DNA of 38,596 nt from assembly GCA_902803805.1 (NCBI GenBank), contig CADCRH010000053.1, positions 1 to 38,596 on the forward strand, written 5' to 3'. The translations under genes were made by a program, and so were the position numbers. This stretch comes from an uncultured Ruminococcus sp. (GTDB lineage: Bacteria > Bacillota > Clostridia > Oscillospirales > Acutalibacteraceae). Under the pieces are notes generated by a model, which was not told where the DNA came from, ran no database searches, and worked only from the letters and a program-made list of their open reading frames with translations. Positions 30,789-38,596 of this stretch are shown one piece after another (position 1 is the first letter of the stretch; every line of letters starts with the position of its first letter).

Positions 30789-31022
30789 ATGAAAGAATTA
30801 TTAATTTCAATCGTAACAGGTCTTGTAGAGAAGCCCGAAGCAATTGAAGTTACCGTTGACGAAAAGAATGAGGAAGGTATCGTCGTATATCATCTTCACG
30901 TTGACGAGGACGATATGGGCAGAGTAATCGGCAGACAGGGAAGAATTGCAAAAGCGATTCGTACTGTAATGAGAGCCGCTGCTGCAAGAAGTGATGAGAA
31001 GATTCAGGTTGAAATAGACTGA
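30789..31022 (+). CDS. khpA: KH-domain RNA-binding protein KhpA
   Basis: A 77-residue KH protein that, with KhpB, binds RNA and affects cell size in streptococci and others. The GxxG loop reads VIGRQGRIAKAIRTVMRAAA. Start ATG 30789 has GGAGG 6 nt upstream; GTG at 30777 is inside that site. It sits between rpsP and rimM as in other Firmicutes. A hairpin terminator follows it. Confidence 0.93.
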   Translation: MKELLISIVTGLVEKPEAIEVTVDEKNEEGIVVYHLHVDEDDMGRVIGRQGRIAKAIRTVMRAAAARSDEKIQVEID

Positions 31023-31029
31023 ATGAAAA

Positions 31030-31063
31030 GGGGAGAGCCAATCGGTTTTCCCCTGTTTTTATT
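31030..31063 (+). terminator. Intrinsic terminator after khpA
   Basis: GGGGAGAGCC pairs with GGTTTTCCCC (two G-U pairs) around AATC, then TGTTTTTATT. It lies inside the rpsP-trmD run, so it may reduce rimM-trmD expression relative to rpsP-khpA. Confidence 0.7.
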
Positions 31064-31091
31064 ATAAAAAAGATAAGGAGAGGAAAATGGT

Positions 31092-31601
31092 ATGAAAAAG
31101 CAATATCTGGAAATCGGAAAAATTGTCGGCACTCACGGCTTGAAAGGAGAAGTCAGAATTGACCCTTGGTGTGATGATCCGCAGTTTCTGTGTCGCTTCA
31201 AACGTCTTTATGATGCCGGCGGTACGGAACGAAAAGTGATCTCCGCAAAGGTGCATAAAAATATTGTGATCGTGCTTTTTGACGGGATCTCAAAGGTGGA
31301 ACAGGCGGATATGCTCCGAGGAAAAGTGGTATATATGAACCGCGATGACGTGAATCTTCCGAAAGGTACGAATTTTATTCAGGACTTGATCGGTCTGAAA
31401 GTCCTTGATGTTGAGAATGGAACAGAATATGGCGTGATCACCGATGTTCTGAAAACGGGTGCCAATGACGTTTATCAGGTAACAAAGGACGGAAAAGACT
31501 ATTATGTTCCCGTGATCCCCGATGTGGTCATTGAAAAAAATATTGACGGCGGCTTTATAAAAATAAAGGTGCTGGAGGGGATTTTTGACGATGAAAATTG
31601 A
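31092..31601 (+). CDS. rimM: Ribosome maturation factor RimM
   Basis: A 169-residue protein with an N-terminal beta-barrel (LEIGKIVGTHGLKGEVRI) and a C-terminal PRC barrel (DLIGLKVLDVENGTEYGVITDVL... YYVPVIPDVV). It binds S19 and helps assemble the 30S head. ATG follows AAGGAGAGG. The end overlaps trmD by 11 bp. Confidence 0.95.
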   Translation: MKKQYLEIGKIVGTHGLKGEVRIDPWCDDPQFLCRFKRLYDAGGTERKVISAKVHKNIVIVLFDGISKVEQADMLRGKVVYMNRDDVNLPKGTNFIQDLIGLKVLDVENGTEYGVITDVLKTGANDVYQVTKDGKDYYVPVIPDVVIEKNIDGGFIKIKVLEGIFDDEN

Positions 31602-32352
31602 CATAATAACATTATTCCCCGAAATGTGTGAGGCTGTTTTGAATGAAAGCGTGATCGGCAGAGCAAGAAAAAAAGGTGCTGTAACGTTTGAATGTCACCA
31701 ACTGCGTGATTATGCATATGATAAGCATAAACGGGTGGATGATACAACTTACGGCGGCGGTATGGGAATGTTGATGAAAGCGGAGCCGATCGCTCTTTGC
31801 TATGAGGCAATATGCGAAAGAAACGGTCAGAAACCGCATTTTATTTATATGTCACCGAAGGGAAAAGTTTTGACGCAGAAACGAATCCGTGAACTGGCAA
31901 TGCTTAAAAATATCGTCATTCTTTGCGGTCATTATGAGGGGGTTGACCAGCGTGTTCTGGACGAATATGTGGATGAGGAAATATCCGTTGGCGACTACGT
32001 TTTGACAGGCGGAGAACTTCCGGCGCTGGTCCTTGCCGACAGTGTCAGCCGAATGGTTCCGGGTGTTCTTTCCGATGACTTATGTTTCGAGGAGGAAAGC
32101 CATTTCGGAGGACTGCTGGAATATCCGCAATATACAAAGCCGTATGAATGGAGAGGAAAAACGGTTCCCGATGTTTTGATGAGCGGACATCACGCCAATA
32201 TTGAAAAATGGCGGCGGGAGCAGTCACTTTTTGAAACTTTGACAAAACGTCCCGATATGCTGGAACGTGCCAATCTGAACGATAAGGATAAAAAAATACT
32301 GGCGGAAATATCACAAAAAATACATTATAAAGATCAAAAAGCGTCGGAATAA
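31591..32352 (+). CDS. trmD: tRNA (guanine37-N1)-methyltransferase
   Basis: A 253-residue SPOUT methyltransferase that makes m1G37 in tRNAs and prevents +1 frameshifts. It starts MKIDIITLFPEM, with the knot motifs YGGGMGM, LCGHYEGVDQRV and SVGDYVLTGGELPALV. ATG at 31591 is used, with GGAGGGG 10 nt before it; an upstream TTG would be too close to that site. Overlaps rimM by 11 bp. The next gene is not rplS. Confidence 0.96.
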   Translation: MKIDIITLFPEMCEAVLNESVIGRARKKGAVTFECHQLRDYAYDKHKRVDDTTYGGGMGMLMKAEPIALCYEAICERNGQKPHFIYMSPKGKVLTQKRIRELAMLKNIVILCGHYEGVDQRVLDEYVDEEISVGDYVLTGGELPALVLADSVSRMVPGVLSDDLCFEEESHFGGLLEYPQYTKPYEWRGKTVPDVLMSGHHANIEKWRREQSLFETLTKRPDMLERANLNDKDKKILAEISQKIHYKDQKASE

Positions 32353-32872
32353 AGAATAACGGAAATGATGATAAAGTTATTATTGTGTTAATATGTGCGC
32401 TGTAATTACAATTTTTGATCAATTGGGCATAAAAATTCCCCGTAATGTTTGTGGGGATTAATGATAGATTTGTTGGTTGATGTAGAAAAAATTATAGATA
32501 TAATTCCTATGAAAATTTTGAAAAAACGGCAAGAAAATGTATAAATGCATAGAATATCGTCTGAATTCAAAGTTTGGTTACAAATTTTTCAAAAAGTCCA
32601 TAGGTAAAATAAATAAAATTTTAAAATATAAAATAAATAAAATGTTATCTTTTTACAAATATTGCCTTTATTGATTCTTAATTACCAAAATAATGCCAAG
32701 AATTAGTGTTATTATATTCGAAAACTATGAAATATTATACAATTGGTAAAAATTAGTTGAATAAACTTATTCTTGAAAGCTAAAAATTTTCAACATTTAT
32801 AGCAAATTGCACAAAATAAGCTTGATTGAAATGTTTTTATATCGTGCAGTCAGCCAAAGTTTGAAAAAACAG
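32353..32872. other. AT-rich gap without a supportable gene
   Basis: About 520 bp of very AT-rich sequence with many stops in all frames. I found no conserved peptide, tRNA or repeat. A single hairpin at 32437-32457 is the only structure. Confidence 0.6.
32437..32457 (-). terminator. Possible minus-strand terminator
   Basis: TCCCCGTAA pairs with TTGTGGGGA (two G-U pairs) around a 3-nt loop. The T run (AATTTTTATG) follows on the minus strand only, so it would end a minus-strand transcript for which no gene is seen. Confidence 0.35.
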
Positions 32873-32900
32873 TTGACCATTGCTCAAATTGTGCTATAAT
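32873..32900 (+). promoter_or_regulatory. Promoter of the HPr gene
   Basis: TTGACC (32873-32878), 16 bp spacer, perfect TATAAT (32895-32900). The leader is about 95 nt and holds a weak CGGCA/TGCCG hairpin (32920-32944). Confidence 0.7.
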
Positions 32901-32999
32901 TACCTTAAACATTACAGCACGGCATCTTTGGGATAAATGTGCCGATACAGACTGACAGATGTTTGGGGTATTAACTAATTGTGAGGAGGATTATTAACT

Positions 33000-33263
33000 A
33001 TGTATGTAAAAGAAGTAATGGTTCAGAATCAGGTAGGTCTTCACGCACGTCCTGCAACATTCTTTATCCAGAAAGCTAATGAGTTCAAATCATCCATTTG
33101 GGTTGAGAAAGAAGAAAGACGTGTAAATGCAAAGAGCCTTTTGGGCGTTCTTTCACTCGGTATTGTGGGTGGCACAAGCATTAAGGTGATGGCAGACGGC
33201 TCGGACGAGGAAGCAGCGGTTGACAGCCTTGTGAAGCTCGTACAGTCCGGTTTCTCTGAATAA
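33000..33263 (+). CDS. ptsH: HPr family phosphocarrier protein
   Basis: An 87-residue HPr. His15 (GLHARPA), the site phosphorylated by enzyme I, is present, and so is Ser46 (NAKSLLGVLSLG), the site used by HPr kinase for carbon catabolite control. The ribosome site GAGGAGG is strong. It has its own promoter and terminator and no enzyme I gene next to it, so it is a lone ptsH or Crh-like gene; the His favours HPr. Confidence 0.92.
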   Translation: MYVKEVMVQNQVGLHARPATFFIQKANEFKSSIWVEKEERRVNAKSLLGVLSLGIVGGTSIKVMADGSDEEAAVDSLVKLVQSGFSE

Positions 33264-33287
33264 TTAAACGACCAATATTCTGACTTG

Positions 33288-33317
33288 AAAGCACTGTCTT
33301 GACGGCAGTGCTTTTTT
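33288..33317 (+). terminator. Terminator of the HPr gene
   Basis: AAAGCACTG pairs with CAGTGCTTT (stem extended inward by TC/GG), ending in a run of six T. Confidence 0.85.
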
Positions 33318-33346
33318 AATTCCTGTAAAAGCCTGTACAGTCAATG

Positions 33347-33375
33347 TTGCATAAAGAGCGGATTTGTGCTATGAT
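33347..33375 (+). promoter_or_regulatory. Promoter of uvrC
   Basis: TTGCAT (33347-33352), 17 bp, TATGAT (33370-33375), about 80 bp before the ATG. I see no LexA-type box with confidence. Confidence 0.6.
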
Positions 33376-33455
33376 ACAGATAATCGACCGGCAGAGAAGC
33401 AGTGCGGTATGGTGTTCAAATATACCGATGATGACAAATTGACAGGTGACTGTAT

Positions 33456-35336
33456 ATGAAGATAAAAGAGTTGAGAGCAAAAGCAATGAAACTGCCGCTG
33501 ACACCGGGAGTTTATATAATGAAGAACGATAAAAAAGAAATTATCTATATCGGCAAGGCAAAGGCACTCAAAAACCGTGTGAGCCAATATTTCGGCTCGG
33601 ATAAGAACCACCCCGAAAAGGTTCGTCAGATGGTTGCTCACGTCAGCGCTTTTGATTATATTCTATGCGGCAGTGAGTTTGAAGCACTGGTACTGGAATG
33701 TTCGCTGATCAAACAGCACAAACCGAAATATAATATTTTGCTCAAAGACGATAAGGGTTATAGCTATATCAGAATTTCAAAAGAAGCATATCCGAAACTG
33801 TCGTTTGAAATGCAGAAATCGGACGACGGCGCGGAATATCTCGGACCGTATATGAGCGCGTGGTATGCGAAAAATGCCGTTGACGAGGCAAAGAAAATAT
33901 TTAAGCTGCCGTCCTGCGGCAAAAGCTTTCCGCGCGATATTAACAAAGGCAGACCCTGCCTGAACTACTATATTAAACAATGTTCCGCACCGTGCTGCGG
34001 TAAAATATCACAGAACGATTATCGGGAAAGTGTTGCGTCGGCGGTGGAATTTCTCCGAACAGGCAACACGGATTCCGTTAAAATAATGACCGAAAAAATG
34101 AATCGTGCTGTGGAGAATCTTGAATTTGAGCTTGCGGCGAAGCTTCGTGACAGGATCACGGCGGTGAAGCGTATCACCGAGAAACAAAAGGTCGTTGCGG
34201 CGAATGTCCGTGAACAGGATGTCATATCTGTGATGACGGAGGGCGGCGATGCCTGTTTTGCGGTTCTGCGCTTTGAGGACGGCCGCTTGTTTGACAAAGA
34301 GGATTTTTTGATAAAAGACATTGGCGAGCAGGCGGATTTTGGAGCTTTGCGCAGGGAGTTCATTCAGCAGTACTATACAATGAGAGATAAAATTCCTCCG
34401 ATCGTTACGGTTGACGGCGAAGTGGAAAACGAGGAACTTTTGGCGCAGTGGCTGACCGAAAAGCTGAATCAAAACAAAAAAGTACGGTTTGTACACCCAC
34501 AGAAAGGGGAACAAATGCGTATTCTTGATATGTCAAAACAGAATGCCGCCGAACGTCTGGCGCAGAGCAGGGGACATCTGGGGCACGAACTCACGGCACT
34601 GGATGAGCTTGCAAAGCTTCTGGGACTTTCCAAAGTGCCCGTTTATATCGAATCTTATGATATATCCAACCTTGCCGGTACAGAAAATGTTGCCGGTATG
34701 ATCGTGTTCAAGAACGGCAGACCGTATAAAGATTCATACAGACGTTTCAGGATCAAGGGTTTTGTCGGTCAGGATGACTATGCGTCAATGAATGAAGTGC
34801 TGACAAGACGCTTTGAGGAATACTTTAAAAATAAAGACAGCGGCGAAGGTTTCGGACAGCTTCCCGACCTGATACTTCTTGACGGAGGTAAAGGTCAGGT
34901 GTCGGCGGTCAGACCCGTGCTGGAAAAATTCGGTCTGACAATTCCGCTGTTCGGTATGGTGAAGGATGGCAGCCACCGCACAAGGGCGATCACCGATGAA
35001 GGACACGAAATTGCCATTACCTCCAAGCGTCAGGCATTTACATTGGTATCTACCATACAGGATGAGGTTCACCGTTTTGCGATTGGCTATCACCGTCTGG
35101 CACGAAAGAAAAAAGCATTTTCGTCCTCTCTCACGAATATTGACGGAATCGGTACGGAGCGCGCCAAAGCGCTGCTGTCGTATTTTAAAACGATAAAACG
35201 TATCAAAGAAGCCGACATTGAGGAACTGATGAATGTAAAATGTATGAATCGTCCGGCAGCGGAAGCCGTTTACCGATACTATCACTATGATGACGGGAAA
35301 ATCATTGACCGGACAGGTGATGAAGAAAATGAATGA
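33456..35336 (+). CDS. uvrC: Excinuclease ABC subunit C
   Basis: The nuclease of nucleotide excision repair, cutting both sides of a lesion with UvrA and UvrB. 626 residues. The GIY-YIG domain is at the N-terminus (PGVYIM...IYIGKAKALKNRVSQYF). A UVR motif lies near 215-240. The RNase H-like nuclease follows (IESYDISNLAGTENVAGMIVF, PDLILLDGGKGQV). Two helix-hairpin-helix motifs end it (NIDGIGTERAKALLSYF). Length is normal. No neighbour suggests an operon. Confidence 0.96.
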   Translation: MKIKELRAKAMKLPLTPGVYIMKNDKKEIIYIGKAKALKNRVSQYFGSDKNHPEKVRQMVAHVSAFDYILCGSEFEALVLECSLIKQHKPKYNILLKDDKGYSYIRISKEAYPKLSFEMQKSDDGAEYLGPYMSAWYAKNAVDEAKKIFKLPSCGKSFPRDINKGRPCLNYYIKQCSAPCCGKISQNDYRESVASAVEFLRTGNTDSVKIMTEKMNRAVENLEFELAAKLRDRITAVKRITEKQKVVAANVREQDVISVMTEGGDACFAVLRFEDGRLFDKEDFLIKDIGEQADFGALRREFIQQYYTMRDKIPPIVTVDGEVENEELLAQWLTEKLNQNKKVRFVHPQKGEQMRILDMSKQNAAERLAQSRGHLGHELTALDELAKLLGLSKVPVYIESYDISNLAGTENVAGMIVFKNGRPYKDSYRRFRIKGFVGQDDYASMNEVLTRRFEEYFKNKDSGEGFGQLPDLILLDGGKGQVSAVRPVLEKFGLTIPLFGMVKDGSHRTRAITDEGHEIAITSKRQAFTLVSTIQDEVHRFAIGYHRLARKKKAFSSSLTNIDGIGTERAKALLSYFKTIKRIKEADIEELMNVKCMNRPAAEAVYRYYHYDDGKIIDRTGDEENE

Positions 35337-35362
35337 TTTATTAAAGATATTTTAAAATACTA

Positions 35363-35391
35363 TTGACATTTGGGGATAATTTACGGATAAT
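35363..35391 (+). promoter_or_regulatory. Promoter of rsmD-coaD
   Basis: Perfect TTGACA (35363-35368), 17 bp spacer, GATAAT (35386-35391), about 45 bp before the rsmD ATG. Confidence 0.6.
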
Positions 35392-35438
35392 TATATGTGT
35401 GATTTTATAGCAAGATCCCGATAAAGGAAAGTGAGTCT

Positions 35439-35990
35439 ATGAGAGTGATTACAGGTACCGCGAGAGGAAGAAAGCTTGAAACGCTGAGCGGTGATGATGT
35501 CAGACCGACAACGGATGTTGTCAAGGAAGCTGTTTTCAGCATTATACAGTTTTCGATAGAGGGCAGAGCATTTCTTGATGCCTTTGCCGGTTCCGGTCAG
35601 ATGGGGATCGAGGCACTGAGCCGAGGCGCAAAAACCGCCAGTTTTCTTGACAGCAGCAGGAACTCGATCAATATTATCAAAAAGAATTTAAAGACAACAG
35701 GACTGTCGGATAAAGCGATCGTCAGAAATACCGATACGATCGGTTTTCTTTCAAGCACTTCGGAATGTTTTGATATTATCTTTCTTGATCCTCCGTATAA
35801 AACAGGACTTCTGGAACAGGCTCTCGAAAAAGCCGTGAATGTTGTCAGCAAAAGCGGTTATATTGTCTGCGAACACCCCAAAGAGGAAGAATTGCCTGCG
35901 GAGGTCGGAGATTTTGCGGTAAAGAAAAATTATCAATACGGAAAAATCAGGATTACCATATATTCGCACAAGGAAGTGGAAGGTATATGA
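35439..35990 (+). CDS. rsmD: 16S rRNA (guanine966-N2)-methyltransferase RsmD
   Basis: A 183-residue methyltransferase. N-terminal RVITGTARGRKLET and RPTTDVVKEAVFSII are typical, the AdoMet motif is FLDAFAGSGQMGIEALSRG, and the catalytic box is DPPYKTG. It overlaps coaD by 4 bp (ATGA), the usual rsmD-coaD pair in Firmicutes. Confidence 0.94.
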   Translation: MRVITGTARGRKLETLSGDDVRPTTDVVKEAVFSIIQFSIEGRAFLDAFAGSGQMGIEALSRGAKTASFLDSSRNSINIIKKNLKTTGLSDKAIVRNTDTIGFLSSTSECFDIIFLDPPYKTGLLEQALEKAVNVVSKSGYIVCEHPKEEELPAEVGDFAVKKNYQYGKIRITIYSHKEVEGI

Positions 35991-36481
35991 GAACGGCTAT
36001 TTGTCCAGGAAGCTTTGACCCGGTAACACTCGGTCACGTCGATATTATTACAAGAGCGTCAAAGCTGTTTGACCGCGTGATCGTCGCGGTTCTTGTGAAT
36101 GTTGAAAAAAAACCGTGGTTTACGATTGAGGAGCGGACAGACCTTCTCAAAAAAGCAACAGAGGGATTAAAAAATGTGGAAATCGCAGGTTTTGACGGCT
36201 TACTTGTCGATTATGCCAGACAAAGAGAAGCAACGGCAATCGTAAAGGGCTTGAGAGCGGTTTCGGATTTTGAATATGAATTTCAGATGGCACTGACCAA
36301 CAATAAGCTCGATCCGAATATAGAAACCGTGTTTCTGACAACTAGCTCGGAAAATATGTATCTGAGTTCCAGTATTGTCAAACAGGTAGGTTTATTGGGA
36401 GGAGATATTTCTCCGTTTGTGCCGGAATGTGTACAGGAAGAAATACTGTTAAGAATAAGACAAAGGAGCAAACTAAAATGA
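35987..36481 (+). CDS. coaD: Phosphopantetheine adenylyltransferase
   Basis: The penultimate step of coenzyme A synthesis, 4'-phosphopantetheine plus ATP to dephospho-CoA. 164 residues. The nucleotidyltransferase motif is CPGSFDPVTLGHVDII (TxGH). KGLRAVSDFEYEFQMA and the late LSSSIVKQV are family landmarks. Overlaps rsmD by 4 bp and the next gene by 4 bp. Confidence 0.96.
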   Translation: MRTAICPGSFDPVTLGHVDIITRASKLFDRVIVAVLVNVEKKPWFTIEERTDLLKKATEGLKNVEIAGFDGLLVDYARQREATAIVKGLRAVSDFEYEFQMALTNNKLDPNIETVFLTTSSENMYLSSSIVKQVGLLGGDISPFVPECVQEEILLRIRQRSKLK

Positions 36482-36948
36482 AAATGGATATGCTGATCGA
36501 CGAATTGCAGGAAATTATCGAAAGTGCAATCACGCTTCCTCTGAGCGGAGGAAGAACCGTTGTCAATACAGACAGGATCAAAGAGATCATTGATGAAATG
36601 CGCACCAATCTTCCGCAGGAGGTTCGTCAGGCTAAAAATATCGCCGCAGACAGAAGCAATATCATTGCGCGTTCCAAGGAGGAAGCTGAAGCGATCGTTC
36701 AAAGAGCCGAGGAAAGAGCCAAAAATATGGTTTCGCAAAGTGAAATTGTACGTCAGGCACAGAAAAAGGCTGACGAGATCATCTTTAATGCCAATAACGA
36801 ATCCGCAAAAATCAAGCAGGCAGCCAATTCCTATGTTGATGATATTCTCAAAAAGGCAGACGAGCAGATGTCGGAAAATCTTGCAAGCCTGAAAAAGACC
36901 AGACAAAGCTTAAAAGCGCTTCAGCAGAAAAAGCAGGGCAAAAAATAA
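36478..36948 (+). CDS. Coiled-coil protein downstream of coaD
   Basis: A 156-residue soluble protein, almost all helical. Residues 1-50 form a short head (MLIDELQEIIESA...TDRIKEIIDEMRTNLPQEV), and the rest is a long coiled coil rich in Ala, Lys, Glu and Gln, ending in a basic tail. Such proteins are often called ATPase or V-type H subunit in annotation, but no nucleotide site is present. It resembles DivIVA-type coiled coils only in general form. ATG at 36478 overlaps the coaD stop by 4 bp and has AAAGGAG upstream, so a longer start inside coaD is rejected. A terminator follows. Confidence 0.75.
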   Translation: MKMDMLIDELQEIIESAITLPLSGGRTVVNTDRIKEIIDEMRTNLPQEVRQAKNIAADRSNIIARSKEEAEAIVQRAEERAKNMVSQSEIVRQAQKKADEIIFNANNESAKIKQAANSYVDDILKKADEQMSENLASLKKTRQSLKALQQKKQGKK

Positions 36949-36978
36949 TGTTCGCTGTTACTGTCCGAAGTATCGAAC

Positions 36979-37005
36979 GGCAGACCCGCAGTCTGCCTGT
37001 TTTTG
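36979..37005 (+). terminator. Terminator of rsmD-coaD operon
   Basis: GGCAGAC and GTCTGCC, 7 bp perfect stem, loop CCGCA, then TGTTTTTG. Confidence 0.85.
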
Positions 37006-37039
37006 TATGTCCGAAGCATTATGAAGTGATGGTGAAGCT

Positions 37040-38398
37040 ATGAAAAAAATAATAATAAGATTGTTATACAGTTTGTTCTTTTCTTTTGCGGCGGTGCTGA
37101 TCATTTCCTGTACGCTGTTGGTGCTGAATACATCAAAAAGCAAAGAGGAAATTTATAATAACATAGATGCGGTCGTTATCAGCGGCGGAGAGGAAGCGTC
37201 AAACGATGCTTATATGCGTCTGGAAGCGATTGACCTCGGCGGCTCGGAGCATTACAAGGAAATTGTCACACACGACGGCTATGATTCGCTCGACACTGAC
37301 GAGAAACAGTATCTTTATGAAAAAATACAGGACAATATTTATACCATAACAAACGAAACGGATGAAAACGGACATTACCGCACAGCAAGGCTTCAGGTGA
37401 CGGGAGTGAAAATGTCCGAGTTCGACATCAGAGAGGTTGTCAATGCTTTTGTCTATGACAATCCGCAGGTATTTTGGTTTGAAAACCTTTTCGGGTACGC
37501 TTACAGCGGCGATGATACGATCGTGGAATTTTATTCGGTGCTGTCATCGGAGGAATGTGGAGAATATATCGAACGGTTTCAAAAGAAAGTGGATGAAATA
37601 ACGGCTTCTGTTGACAAGGGTTTATCAGAGTACGAAAGAGAAAAAAGACTGCACGATATATTATTGCAGAACTGCGCCTATAAGTCGGGTGTGACAAGCT
37701 CAAGCGACGGCTGGACGTATTTTTCGGCATACGGCGCGATCGTTGACGGAGAAGCGGTATGTGAGGGTTATGCAAAATCGATGCAGATCTTGCTGAATCT
37801 TGTAGGGATTCCCTGCTCAACAATCAGAGGAACCGGTGACAACGTAGGGCATATGTGGAATGTTGTCAGGCTCGGCGGCGAATGGTATCATCTTGACGCA
37901 ACGTGGAACGACAATGATGACGGAACCATTAGTTATGAATATTTTAATGTCACAACTGAACGAATAGAGATGAACCACGTTATCAACGAGGATATCAGAT
38001 CCCTTCTGACAAGAAACGGTGACAGCGACGGTGCGGCAATCAAATATAATTTTTGTGTGCCGGACTGTACCTCTGTCAAGATGAATTATTATACGGTCGA
38101 GGGGTATCGTCTGGAAAGTTTTAATGATGAGAGTGACCAAGGAATGATCAATGCAATCGTTAAGCATATCAAAAACGATAATCTTATTTTGCCTGTCAGT
38201 TTCGGCAGGCAAATGACATATACGGAATATGTCAACAGTCTGTTTCACGAACCGCCTTTTAAGTTTTATTATTATGTTGACAATGCGAATGAAGTGCTTG
38301 ATGATGAGCATAAAATCAGTAAGGAAAGCGTCACGATACAAAAGAATGAGGAAAATATGAGTCTTCATATCCATTTTAAACTGGTGGAAAATGATTGA
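37040..38398 (+). CDS. Membrane-anchored transglutaminase-like protein
   Basis: A 452-residue protein with an N-terminal membrane segment (residues about 5-30). It contains IISC, a possible lipobox, but hydrophobic residues follow, so a membrane anchor is likelier. An N-terminal domain (about 60-200, with FVYDNPQVFWFE) leads to the transglutaminase-like core: Cys241 (VCEGYAK), His271 (GHMWNVV) and Asp286 (YHLDATWN). The motif VFWFE plus this core is a common exported family in gut Firmicutes. Substrate unknown. It is a distant paralogue of the lipoprotein at 8130-9536, which shares the core only. The ribosome site is weak. Confidence 0.82.
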   Translation: MKKIIIRLLYSLFFSFAAVLIISCTLLVLNTSKSKEEIYNNIDAVVISGGEEASNDAYMRLEAIDLGGSEHYKEIVTHDGYDSLDTDEKQYLYEKIQDNIYTITNETDENGHYRTARLQVTGVKMSEFDIREVVNAFVYDNPQVFWFENLFGYAYSGDDTIVEFYSVLSSEECGEYIERFQKKVDEITASVDKGLSEYEREKRLHDILLQNCAYKSGVTSSSDGWTYFSAYGAIVDGEAVCEGYAKSMQILLNLVGIPCSTIRGTGDNVGHMWNVVRLGGEWYHLDATWNDNDDGTISYEYFNVTTERIEMNHVINEDIRSLLTRNGDSDGAAIKYNFCVPDCTSVKMNYYTVEGYRLESFNDESDQGMINAIVKHIKNDNLILPVSFGRQMTYTEYVNSLFHEPPFKFYYYVDNANEVLDDEHKISKESVTIQKNEENMSLHIHFKLVEND

Positions 38399-38428
38399 TT
38401 TTGTTTTTTTGATTCTTGCGATGCGTAT

Positions 38429-38477
38429 AAAAGCTGTTTCTGCTGCCGCAGGTATGCGGTGACAGAAACAGCTTTTT
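38429..38477 (+). terminator. Terminator after the transglutaminase-like gene
   Basis: AAAAGCTGTTTCTG pairs with CAGAAACAGCTTTT, with an inner CCGCA/TGCGG stem, ending in a T run. Confidence 0.85.
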
Positions 38478-38581
38478 GCTTCAAAAATCTACTTTCCGTA
38501 AATTTATTGTGAGGAAAAATACGCTGAAGCAAGAACTTCTATACAATTTGTAATAAAGCGAAAAAAATTTAAAAAAAGGTG

Positions 38582-38587
38582 TTGACA
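38582..38587 (+). promoter_or_regulatory. -35 box of a promoter running out of the window
   Basis: A perfect TTGACA lies 9 bp from the window end. The 100 bp before it are AT-rich with no gene. The -10 box would be outside the window. Confidence 0.3.
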
Positions 38588-38596
38588 AAATGAATC

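Noticed and set aside
32045..32422. A 125-codon minus-strand frame over the end of trmD
   Set aside because: Most of it is antisense to trmD; composition is that of a shadow frame.

Overview
The window looks like a chromosomal segment of a low-GC, Gram-positive, monoderm Firmicute, most likely a gut clostridium of the Ruminococcus/Oscillospiraceae type. The signs are the gene orders phoH-ybeY-dgkA-era-(yqzL)-recO-mutS2 and ylxM-ffh-rpsP-khpA-rimM-trmD, an HPr with both His15 and Ser46, a SpoIVFB-like protease, sortase-assembled LPXTG pili, AGGAGG-type ribosome binding sites and frequent TTG/GTG starts. The assignment rests on gene content read by eye, not on a database search. I see no rRNA, tRNA or CRISPR array.

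Layout. 1-610 (minus): the start of a site-2 protease with a small membrane protein just upstream. 711-3630 (plus): two flavoprotein oxidoreductases. 3797-7276 (minus): an aroA-aroC-pheA operon with overlapping genes, making chorismate and then phenylalanine precursors, driven by a good sigma-A promoter at 7318-7346. 7425-10481 (minus): a three-gene envelope cassette, DUF3592-like protein, transglutaminase-like lipoprotein, DUF3592-like protein. 10764-20057 (plus): the accessory centrepiece, a sortase-dependent pilus locus. It has a strong promoter, a leader of about 190 nt with a possible 17-codon peptide, a soluble coiled-coil protein, a CnaB LPQTG protein, a non-class-C sortase, a dedicated signal peptidase I, a 1199-residue SpaA/LPNTG adhesin with six His/Cys repeats, the FPSTG shaft pilin and a class C sortase, closed by a strong terminator.

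20068-21237: a zinc-ribbon/TM2 protein and the wreck of an FtsX-type ABC permease that carries a 50 bp palindromic insertion. 21241-28369 (minus): a YpmS-like membrane protein and the housekeeping block mutS2, recO, yqzL-like, era, dgkA, ybeY, phoH. 28558-32352 (plus): the ylxM-ffh and rpsP-khpA-rimM-trmD genes. 32353-32872 is AT-rich with no gene I can support, and rplS, which often follows trmD, is absent. 32873-36948 (plus): HPr, uvrC, rsmD-coaD and a coiled-coil protein. 37040-38398 (plus): a second transglutaminase-like membrane protein.

How it works together: in the pilus locus the signal peptidase would mature the exported pilins, the class C sortase would polymerise the FPSTG shaft and add the large adhesin, and the other sortase would probably handle the CnaB protein or wall attachment. 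The loci around it are ordinary housekeeping. The most notable items are the pilus locus with its His/Cys repeats and leader, the mini-element in the permease pseudogene, and a dispersed repeat that forms or touches the stop codons of two genes.
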